In this document: in pieces, positions 9,885 through 17,529 of the stretch
Position numbering within the stretch: the stretch's first letter is position 1
Layout: each line of letters opens with the position of its first letter
Assembly (NCBI GenBank): GCA_002308195.1
Contig: DBVU01000029.1
Coordinates: 1 to 33,089, forward strand
Direction: 5' to 3'
Length of the DNA: 33,089 bases
From: Bacteroidales bacterium UBA1256
GTDB lineage: Bacteria > Bacteroidota > Bacteroidia > Bacteroidales > Paludibacteraceae
Translations under genes and position numbers: made by a program
Notes under the pieces: generated by a model
Database searches by the model: none
What the model was told of the DNA's origin: nothing
What the model saw: the letters and a program-made list of their open reading frames with translations, nothing else

Positions 9885-12800
9885 ATGAAACGATTTTTTC
9901 TTTTTGCTGCATGCATCTCAGTGAGCCTCGGAATGATGGCCATAGGGAATAACAGCGGTAGCACAAAGGCTAATGCCATTGATTTCGATTGGGAGAATGG
10001 TGTTAGACACGAGGGAAGTACCAATGCTAAATGGTACCGCGTAGCATTAGATCCTCTGTATGAAGAGGAGAATCCTGCGTTGAACTTGTATTTGACCAAT
10101 CCCGACCGAAGCAATTCTGTAGATGTGCAATTGCATGCCACAGTAGCAGGACAAGTCGAGGAGCGTAGTTACACCATTGCTCCTCATCAAAACAAGTCAT
10201 GGTCTGCAAATGCAAGCACGCTGATCAGGATGAAACAAACCGAGGTGTATCTGACACTTCAGGCAGAGGGAGACATCTTGCTGAGTGCGAAAGTGTTTGA
10301 GGCTTCTGATTTGGACGAGACGTGTAAGGATGCGAAAGTATTCAATTGGTCCGGAGTAACGCAGTCTGCTGGGTATGTAACCTGGTGGCGTGTGGATTTG
10401 TCGGCTGCAAAAGCAGCGGAGGACAAGGATGTGCGCATCGTGATTACTAACAAAGGGACGAGTCTGTTAAACCTGTATGCAGGTCAGTCTCTCGATTGCC
10501 CTTCGAGTGGAACAACACGCCGTAACATCCAAATTGCTGCCAACGATACATACATCGACACAGTGCCGCGCAGTATGATAACGGCTGTCGCATCCGATGA
10601 ACTGTATGTTAGTTTGGAGAATGATCAGCCAATGGAAATCAAAGCTGAACTGGTGGACCAGCCACAAGTTCCCGTTATCCCGCAAGGAACAGCTCAAGAT
10701 TTGCATGTTACTGATCAAATTACTGTAACTGCCGGAACAGTTCATCTGTATCGTATCAGTGTAGCAGAGATGAATGCAGAGAATAAGTATGAACCGGAGT
10801 TTACGTTCCGTAATGCAGGTTCAACCACTGCTCACATGACCCGCAAGATGGCTTTCGAACTACCTGCCTATAGCGCACAAGGAGACAACCTATCTCTTGC
10901 TCCAGGCGAGGAAAGCATAGAGGTCATCAAGAAGAACACGCTGGAAGGTTTGGAAGAAGTGGAATATGTCTATGTACAAATAGAGACAGACCAAGACGTA
11001 CAACTCTCCGGTCGTTTCAAGCATGTTCGCGAAGGTAAGGCATGTAAGACGAATATCGATTTCAATTGGGAAACGGGCCATCGGCAGGATGGAAAAACCA
11101 CTCAATGGTATGCGATTGATGTAACTGAAGCCAAGCAAGATATTCGCGATATCATCGTGCACATAGAGAATCAAACAATTTACAACGCAACTATCAAAGC
11201 GTCTTTGGCTTTCAGTTGCCCGTATATTGATGTGCAGGAAATCAGCCGTACTATCGGGGCACAAGCGCAAGAAGACCGTACCATCAGTTATTCAACCTAT
11301 GCTATGATGTCAGACACCGTATGGGTAGGCTTGGAAACCGATAGAGCAATTCGCATATGGGCAGATACGGTTGCTGCCGTAACTCAAGAACCGGACGAGG
11401 CGTGTCTGAATGCTATCGACTTTAATTGGGAAGAAGGTGCACGCCAAACGGCAGGAGATACCGTGTGGTACAAACTGGCGATGGCGGATGTTAGAGACCT
11501 ACAGCAATTCCCTACAGTTTACATACACAATCTAGGAGAATCTACTGTGACCATCGAGGCAGAATTGAGTCTCGATTGTCCCGATGTAATTGCTAACGAA
11601 AAACGAACAACGACCATAGATGCACGTGGTACATACTCGAAAGAAATTTCGCGAAATCTGTTCGAGAATATCAGTCAAGACTATGTGTATGTTCGTGTGA
11701 TTGCGACAGAGGACATCTCTTTCGAAGTGCGCCTAACGGAAGAAGCAGAAGGGTCAAGTTGTGCTTCGGCCATTCATTTCAATTGGGAACTCGGAAATGA
11801 TCAAGAGGCTAATGCCAATCTGTGGTACGCAGTCGATTTGCGCAAGGTTATGCGTGGAAACCAGGATATTGAAATCAAATTGGTTAACAAAGACAATGCA
11901 ACGTGTACCGGAAGTGCATGGTTGGCATACACTTGCCCATATACTACTCCACAAGAAGCTAATTTCACACTCAACGCAAAAGAAACTAAGACGAAAGTTT
12001 TGCCGCATAGCGTACTCGAGACACTAAGTGATAGCGTCTTATATTTCCGCCTAATTGGCAATACTGCTCTGCATTTCGAGGCACGTTTGATTGACCCGGA
12101 ACCAATGGAGCCTATCTCGTGTGATGCACTTACGTTCACTAAGTTAGATTGGAACACTCTCTATACTCAGGAACTGGATACTGCGTGGTATATCTTAGAA
12201 ACAGAGCAACTGAGTGTGTTGGATACCGTAACCACGACTCCGGAATTGTATATTCATGACCTTTCCGGTACTTCCAACACCGTGATAGCCGAAGTAGCAT
12301 ACCATTGTCCTATTACAGCGGCCATGATGAGCAAAACGGTTACTCTGTCAGGAAACCAGGAATTGACCAAACTGATCGAACGTGGAACGGCGGAACAAGC
12401 AGCCAAGAAGGACACTATCTTGATTCGTATTATTGCTACCGGCAAGATAGAATTTAAGGCGGAACTGGTTAATCCGAACACAGGTAACGACCGTCTGCAT
12501 GCGCTTGATTTACTAATGAATCAGGATTACAGTCAAGAGGCGAATACAACCATGTGGTATAAGGTTAATACCGCGCAATGGAAAGCCGATCAGACTTTAC
12601 ACGGAAAGAGCCTGAATATCCATACAGCCAATCATGGAGGTGTGGCTGATGTAAGGATGGAGATCTTTGAGGACGTTTCCAATGATGACTTGTTGGAGGG
12701 CCGTGGCCATCGTTCCATAGAAGCAGGTCGCTCTGCATCGCGCAATGTACCGGCCTATGCCGTTTATGGACTGGCGGACAAAGAAGTGTATATCAAGATT

Positions 12801-14852
12801 ACTACCAACCAACCTCTCACTTTCGGAACATCCACGAGTGACTATGCTGCCGCTGACTATGATCCAGACCAGGCATCCGCAAAATTGGCAGTACCAAACG
12901 TAGATTACGAGGTGCAGGCGGGTAAATCATGGTTTGTTATCTGTGTTCCGTATATTCGTAACAACTATATTCTGTCAGACTCTACCAACGTCATCTTCAG
13001 CAACCCCAATGACGAGGAAGTACAAGTTACTCTGAGTGGCACTTGGCAGGAGCAATTGGTGTATGATGTGCCCCAAAGGACAGTTACTGTTGCGGCCAAC
13101 GACAGTGCTACCAAAACCTTCAAGGAGTTGATTGACCGAGGTATTAGTAGAGCTGGTTTCTCTTACTCAATTGCAGAGACCAATTCATCCTTCCTCGATA
13201 GCTTGTTGCGAGAATTCCTGACATCGGATTCTTTGACCGCATTTGTACGTGTTGAGACAGAAAAACCGCTGAAGATTCGCGTCAATTCACCACAAATTAC
13301 AGGTGATGAATGTATCAATCCGATGGCTTTCGACTGGGAACATGGTAATGTAAATCCTGCAGGAGCAACCACTTGGTTCAAGGTGAAACTAGACTCTCTG
13401 CTCATCCCTGATTCGTGTGATTTGCGTCTCCATGTCGAGAACTGGAGTCACGCTCAAACTGAGGCAACAGCTACGTTGTATTTCGACTGTCTGGAGGATG
13501 AGGTTCGAACCATCAATTACAAAATAGGTGGAGATGAAGATAAATGGAAAGATATTGACCGTGACCTGCTTGAGAGTCTGGGTTGGGCCGATATGCTTAT
13601 CTATTATCACTCTGATAGCACCACTCGTATTTGGGTAGAACTAGTACCTCCAAAAGATCGTGATTCCGTTATAGTAAGAGATACACTCTTCTTCTGTGAT
13701 GGAGTGGTGTATCGAGATATCTATACCGGTGAAGACCATACAATCGACATATCTGACGAGACCACGCTACACTGGCGAGATAGTATCGAGTTTATCAACG
13801 ATACGGCCGTTGCTATGTGGGATTCGATCATTTATGTGACCATCGTGCCGTTGCAAGATCCGCAGATATATCCTATCGATTCACTCCGTGATCTGATTGT
13901 CATCAGTCGTGGACAAGCGATAGATGTCAGTGCGGCCGATGCGTGGTTGCGTCAACAGCTGGACGATGATCGACAAGCGAACGATACTCTCAAACAAGTT
14001 GTCGAAATCATCTGGGAAATGAGTCTTACCGGCAAAGAGGAAGATTTTGGTCCAATACCTACTGATGCTACCATGACAGAGGCTGTGGTATTGCGGTATT
14101 CTATCGTTACCGAGTGTGACGAGGATTCTCTGGAGAGCGCGTGGTATTACAATACAGCACGTGATACCCTTCGTGTTACAGAATGCAATTTCTATACCTG
14201 GAAAGCACCTGAAGGAAATGACTCGACCTACAAAAACAATGCATTTGATTCGATCATGCCGCCTATTCCTCTGCTGAATGGCTGTGATAGTATTCCATAT
14301 TTGGAACTAACCATTCTTCATCCTCTTGTGGATACTTTGCCGGCTGTCACCAAATACGGAAACCGCCTGTTGATGGTTCATAAGAATCAGATTGATTCGT
14401 TAATGTCCATCGATTTGCAAGAGGAACACGTCACTTGGTATCAAGTTGTTGCGGACGCCGAGGATCCAGAAGTGGGTAATGGTTTCTATATTACCAATGA
14501 TGGAGAACCGTTGATCGGCGAGTACTACGCAATCATTCGAATTCCTATTGATAGCGTAGATAGCTGCGGCCTGTTGGGATACACTAACATCCTTGTTTGT
14601 GAGGCGCCTGATACAGGACCGGAATTAATGCCTTCGTATGCTCGACCGGAAGAGCAGATTCGAATCATACATCTTGATCCGAATGCGGAAACCTTGATTC
14701 GAGTATATACTGCCGAGGGTATTATGTTGGAAGACCATATTGTAACGGGTGTGTCTACTTATATGATGCCGGCTGCTAAGGAGTGCGGCTATTATCTCGT
14801 AGAGGTGCGCACTAGTCAGCAAAAAACAACATTACGTTATATCGTTAAATGA
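9885..14852 (+). CDS. Exported multi-module surface protein with T9SS-like C-terminus
   Basis: This 1655-aa protein has a signal peptide at residues 1-20. Residues 28-1262 are about ten copies of one ~115-140-aa module. The clear copies begin C-x-x-A-I-x-F-N-W-E-x-G, continue ~8-10 residues later with W-Y-x-[VI]-[DA], have a mid-module S-L-x-C-P, and end near V-Y-V-x-[LI]-x-T-D. Copies 3, 8 and 9 are the most eroded. Residues 1263-1560 contain Cys-rich repeats such as C-N-F-Y-T-W and GCDSIPYLELTI. The last ~80 residues (I-R-V-Y-T-A-E-G-I, then G-Y-Y-L-V-E-V) look like a T9SS type A sorting domain. No catalytic residues are evident. The stop overlaps an upstream in-frame ATG of the OmpA gene, whose better start is 18 bases past this stop. 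It is probably a long surface fibre or scaffold. Confidence 0.8.
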   Translation: MKRFFLFAACISVSLGMMAIGNNSGSTKANAIDFDWENGVRHEGSTNAKWYRVALDPLYEEENPALNLYLTNPDRSNSVDVQLHATVAGQVEERSYTIAPHQNKSWSANASTLIRMKQTEVYLTLQAEGDILLSAKVFEASDLDETCKDAKVFNWSGVTQSAGYVTWWRVDLSAAKAAEDKDVRIVITNKGTSLLNLYAGQSLDCPSSGTTRRNIQIAANDTYIDTVPRSMITAVASDELYVSLENDQPMEIKAELVDQPQVPVIPQGTAQDLHVTDQITVTAGTVHLYRISVAEMNAENKYEPEFTFRNAGSTTAHMTRKMAFELPAYSAQGDNLSLAPGEESIEVIKKNTLEGLEEVEYVYVQIETDQDVQLSGRFKHVREGKACKTNIDFNWETGHRQDGKTTQWYAIDVTEAKQDIRDIIVHIENQTIYNATIKASLAFSCPYIDVQEISRTIGAQAQEDRTISYSTYAMMSDTVWVGLETDRAIRIWADTVAAVTQEPDEACLNAIDFNWEEGARQTAGDTVWYKLAMADVRDLQQFPTVYIHNLGESTVTIEAELSLDCPDVIANEKRTTTIDARGTYSKEISRNLFENISQDYVYVRVIATEDISFEVRLTEEAEGSSCASAIHFNWELGNDQEANANLWYAVDLRKVMRGNQDIEIKLVNKDNATCTGSAWLAYTCPYTTPQEANFTLNAKETKTKVLPHSVLETLSDSVLYFRLIGNTALHFEARLIDPEPMEPISCDALTFTKLDWNTLYTQELDTAWYILETEQLSVLDTVTTTPELYIHDLSGTSNTVIAEVAYHCPITAAMMSKTVTLSGNQELTKLIERGTAEQAAKKDTILIRIIATGKIEFKAELVNPNTGNDRLHALDLLMNQDYSQEANTTMWYKVNTAQWKADQTLHGKSLNIHTANHGGVADVRMEIFEDVSNDDLLEGRGHRSIEAGRSASRNVPAYAVYGLADKEVYIKITTNQPLTFGTSTSDYAAADYDPDQASAKLAVPNVDYEVQAGKSWFVICVPYIRNNYILSDSTNVIFSNPNDEEVQVTLSGTWQEQLVYDVPQRTVTVAANDSATKTFKELIDRGISRAGFSYSIAETNSSFLDSLLREFLTSDSLTAFVRVETEKPLKIRVNSPQITGDECINPMAFDWEHGNVNPAGATTWFKVKLDSLLIPDSCDLRLHVENWSHAQTEATATLYFDCLEDEVRTINYKIGGDEDKWKDIDRDLLESLGWADMLIYYHSDSTTRIWVELVPPKDRDSVIVRDTLFFCDGVVYRDIYTGEDHTIDISDETTLHWRDSIEFINDTAVAMWDSIIYVTIVPLQDPQIYPIDSLRDLIVISRGQAIDVSAADAWLRQQLDDDRQANDTLKQVVEIIWEMSLTGKEEDFGPIPTDATMTEAVVLRYSIVTECDEDSLESAWYYNTARDTLRVTECNFYTWKAPEGNDSTYKNNAFDSIMPPIPLLNGCDSIPYLELTILHPLVDTLPAVTKYGNRLLMVHKNQIDSLMSIDLQEEHVTWYQVVADAEDPEVGNGFYITNDGEPLIGEYYAIIRIPIDSVDSCGLLGYTNILVCEAPDTGPELMPSYARPEEQIRIIHLDPNAETLIRVYTAEGIMLEDHIVTGVSTYMMPAAKECGYYLVEVRTSQQKTTLRYIVK
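9966..13670 (+). repeat. Ten tandem ~120-aa modules (PPC-like, divergent)
   Basis: Coding repeats cover residues 28-1262 of the 1655-aa protein. The most regular copies start at about 9966, 10320, 11040, 11400, 11757 and 13308, each with a C-x-x-A/P-I/M-x-F-x-W-E opening. Divergence between copies is high at DNA level, so this is an old protein repeat rather than a recent duplication. Related modules occur in the two genes immediately upstream. Confidence 0.72.
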
Positions 14853-14856
14853 GAAA

Positions 14857-14862
14857 AGGAGG
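14857..14862 (+). promoter_or_regulatory. Strong Shine-Dalgarno site for the OmpA-family gene
   Basis: AGGAGG, followed by T, lies 7 bases before the ATG at 14870. This fixes the start and argues against the in-frame ATG at 14849. It is the only annotated major gene in the window with such a site, which is unusual for Bacteroidota. Confidence 0.8.
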
Positions 14863-14869
14863 TAGCACT

Positions 14870-16780
14870 ATGAAAACAATGAAAACATTGCTTATTTCAG
14901 CAGTATTACTGATTGCATCTGCTGCTTCATACTTGTTTGCACAAGAAGTTAATAAAGTAGATACGATTTGGACCGACGACTTTGATCAACTGGATGTTGA
15001 TAGCGTAGCTTCGGCTCGTGCCGATTCTGTAGCTGAGGACTCAGTCAATAATGTGGTTAAGCGTAAAGGTTACCATCGATTCACTATCGGTGCACGAGGC
15101 GGTGCAGCTGCCTTGCTGCATAACGTTGTCAATGGCAATTGGACATGTGGTGGTGATGTCGTATTGGATCTGCAGTATGCACACTATTGGTCCAAGGAAG
15201 GACTGCCTATGGATTTGGGTATTATTGCCGGGTTGGGTATCGGATATTCCCAGAGTGGAATGCGTGCCGCTGTGGATACTGCGTATACCGTGACGACTGA
15301 CGATGGTAATATCGACTATACGCTCAAGGCTGATGAGGTAAAGGAAAACGATGGCCAAATTCAATTGGAGGTGCCGATTATGTTCTCGCTGATTCATGAG
15401 AACGGACTCTTCTTTAACGTAGGTCCTAAATTCATGTTGCCTGTATATACTCCGTACAATCAAACTATTCACAATCCGGACATCAATGCCTATTTCCCTG
15501 AAGAAGGTGTTAATGTATCCAACGAGGTGGTGACAGGTTTGGTTCGCGACAACCAGATCACGACTAAAGGAAGTGATAATGGCAACCAGTGTAAGATTAA
15601 CATTATGCTGACTGCCGAATTAGGTTATGAGTGGCGCTTTGCCAATGGTCATTCGCTAGGTCTGGGAGCATTTGCGAACTATAGCGTGTATAATAGTTTC
15701 AAGAATCAGGGACAGAATGTATCTCTCATGGATGTTACAGCGCCTTCTAGCAGTAGTTCTGCTACGGTAGATATCTTGTCGGCTACGAAGACCTATGCTG
15801 AGCGATTAGGATATTTCGATGCAGGAATCAAACTGGCTTACCACTTTAATTTCTATCCAAAAGTGGATAAACCGGAACCGACTACAATCTATTTTGATCC
15901 ATCCTATCTGAATATCGCCGTAGTGGACGCAGCAACGCATCAACCTGTGAAGGCACACGTGGCGATTTACGATGAGAATAAAGACCAAACGATTGAGCGA
16001 GATGTAATAGACCAACAGTTGTTGATGCGTACGCGTCTAGGCAACTATTCTGTATCTGCCTCTGATACGCTTTATTATCCGCAGTCTATGGATGTGGCGG
16101 TTACAGAGAATGGTGTAACCGACTCAATAGTGTTGGCTATGCAGGCTAGACCTTGGTTCCGACTGCTTGTCACTCACCACGACACGGGCGAACCTTTGTC
16201 TGTGGCAGTCGATCTGTTAGACCAGACGACGGGTGATAGCCTGACAACCATACACACGGCAGCAGACGGAACTCTGCGCGAGATGCTGGATGAATCTCAT
16301 ACTTATAAAATGCGTATTGTTCGCACGGGTTATGATTCCATCATGGAGACGATACCTTCCATCGGTGATTCTATGCACGTTACTTTGACACCAATCAAAG
16401 TAGGCCGAAAGGTGATTTTGCATAACCTCTTGTTTGCGACCAACAAAACGAAGATATTGGCAGAGTCTGAGCCTGCATTGGATGAACTCTATCAATTCTT
16501 GCATGACAACCCCGGTTTGACTATTCGTATCACGGGCCATACCGATAATGTAGGTTCGGACAAGGCCAACCAGCGTCTATCCGAGGGTCGTGCAAAGGCG
16601 GTTCGCGATGAGATTGTCCAACGCGGTATAGACCCCAAACGTATTGAGGCTATAGGAAAGGGCAAGAAGGAACCGATTGATACAAATAAGACCGAAGAAG
16701 GTCGTGCCCGCAACCGACGTGTAGAGTTCGCAATTACATCTACTGGAGGAGCGAATATTCAGCAAGTCAAAGCGCAATAA
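14870..16780 (+). CDS. OmpA-family outer-membrane protein
   Basis: This 636-aa protein has a signal peptide ending near LFAQ. Residues about 55-330 look like an outer-membrane beta-barrel, with alternating aromatic strands and Gly-rich turns such as IIAGLGIGYS. Residues about 342-505 hold two carboxypeptidase-regulatory-like beta domains (VVDAATHQPVKAHV and VTHHDTGEPLSVAV). Residues about 513-625 are the OmpA C-terminal peptidoglycan-binding domain, with ITGHTDNVG and the NRRVEF ending. Asp559 and Arg574 fall at the spacing of the diaminopimelate-binding Asp and Arg of E. coli OmpA. The start is chosen for its AGGAGG site and the better signal peptide. As the last gene of the surface operon, the product could anchor the upstream exported proteins to the cell wall, though that role is inferred from position. 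Confidence 0.88.
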   Translation: MKTMKTLLISAVLLIASAASYLFAQEVNKVDTIWTDDFDQLDVDSVASARADSVAEDSVNNVVKRKGYHRFTIGARGGAAALLHNVVNGNWTCGGDVVLDLQYAHYWSKEGLPMDLGIIAGLGIGYSQSGMRAAVDTAYTVTTDDGNIDYTLKADEVKENDGQIQLEVPIMFSLIHENGLFFNVGPKFMLPVYTPYNQTIHNPDINAYFPEEGVNVSNEVVTGLVRDNQITTKGSDNGNQCKINIMLTAELGYEWRFANGHSLGLGAFANYSVYNSFKNQGQNVSLMDVTAPSSSSSATVDILSATKTYAERLGYFDAGIKLAYHFNFYPKVDKPEPTTIYFDPSYLNIAVVDAATHQPVKAHVAIYDENKDQTIERDVIDQQLLMRTRLGNYSVSASDTLYYPQSMDVAVTENGVTDSIVLAMQARPWFRLLVTHHDTGEPLSVAVDLLDQTTGDSLTTIHTAADGTLREMLDESHTYKMRIVRTGYDSIMETIPSIGDSMHVTLTPIKVGRKVILHNLLFATNKTKILAESEPALDELYQFLHDNPGLTIRITGHTDNVGSDKANQRLSEGRAKAVRDEIVQRGIDPKRIEAIGKGKKEPIDTNKTEEGRARNRRVEFAITSTGGANIQQVKAQ

Positions 16781-16792
16781 TTTTTATAAAAG

Positions 16793-16823
16793 TGACATAT
16801 GTAGTTGCATATGTCATTTTTTT
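16793..16823 (+). terminator. Intrinsic terminator after the surface operon
   Basis: A perfect 9-bp stem (16793-16801 with 16808-16816) encloses a 6-base loop and is followed by seven T. It lies 12 bases after the OmpA stop. The tsaB promoter's upstream box sits in its loop. Confidence 0.85.
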
Positions 16824-16835
16824 GTAGTAATTTTG
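16805..16835 (+). promoter_or_regulatory. Bacteroidota-type promoter for tsaB-porW
   Basis: TTG at 16805-16807 is followed by 20 bases and then TAATTTTG at 16828-16835, a full match to TAnnTTTG. The predicted transcript would start about 16842, 16 bases before the tsaB ATG. Confidence 0.75.
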
Positions 16836-16857
16836 CGGCCTGATTCGAAAAGTGATT

Positions 16858-17529
16858 ATGACGATATTGTGCATCGAAACTAGTACACAAGTTTGCTCGG
16901 CGGCTATCTGTGTGGATGGCGTGTCGACGGACGAATGTGTTTCGTTAGCGAGAAGCAATCATGCACGTTTGCTGCCGACATACATTGATGACTTGTTGTC
17001 TGCTCACCAAGGAAAGATAGATGCCGTTGCTGTTAGTGATGGCCCGGGCAGTTATACGGGTTTGCGCATAGGAGCCAGTATGGCTAAAGGTATATGTTAC
17101 AGTTTGGGCATTCCACTCATTCCCGTTCCGACTTTGCAAACGCTATGTGCCGTAGCTAAAGAGAATTTAGGTGAGTCGGTAGAATCATTGGTTCTTTGCC
17201 CGATGATTGATGCCAGACGTATGGAGGTCTATACGGCTTTCTATGATACTCAATTGCAGCCACTTACGAACGTTCGTGCTGTGGTGGTGGAAAACTCACA
17301 ATCGTTGTCAGCACCAAATACATCGCGTGTTTGTTATTTTGGTGATGGTGCTACTAAATGTCAAATAGTGCTAACAGAGCCTTCTTGGCATTTTATTCCA
17401 GATATTGTTCCATTGGCCCGCTATATGGGACGATTGGCAGAATCTTTGCCCGCAGCAGACACAGCTTATTACGAGCCCTTCTATTTGAAGGAATTTATTG
17501 CGGCACCGAGTCATATTAAAGGATTGTAA
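16858..17529 (+). CDS. tsaB: tRNA t6A biosynthesis protein TsaB
   Basis: This 223-aa cytoplasmic protein belongs to the ASKHA-fold TsaB/YeaZ family. It partners TsaD, with TsaE and TsaC, to install threonylcarbamoyl-adenosine at position 37 of ANN-decoding tRNAs. The N-terminal ILCIETSTQVCSAAI strand and the motif GPGSYTGLRIGASMAKG (residues about 61-77) are characteristic, and the length is normal. An upstream in-frame GTG at 16852 would add two residues, but the ATG is preferred. The stop TAA overlaps the next ATG by one base (TAATG), so the gene is coupled to the porW-like gene. Confidence 0.93.
   Translation: MTILCIETSTQVCSAAICVDGVSTDECVSLARSNHARLLPTYIDDLLSAHQGKIDAVAVSDGPGSYTGLRIGASMAKGICYSLGIPLIPVPTLQTLCAVAKENLGESVESLVLCPMIDARRMEVYTAFYDTQLQPLTNVRAVVVENSQSLSAPNTSRVCYFGDGATKCQIVLTEPSWHFIPDIVPLARYMGRLAESLPAADTAYYEPFYLKEFIAAPSHIKGL

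Noticed and set aside
14849..14869. Upstream ATG (overlapping stop) for the OmpA-family gene
   Set aside because: It would put MRKGGST before the signal peptide and would turn the AGGAGGT site into coding sequence. The ATG at 14870 is better placed.
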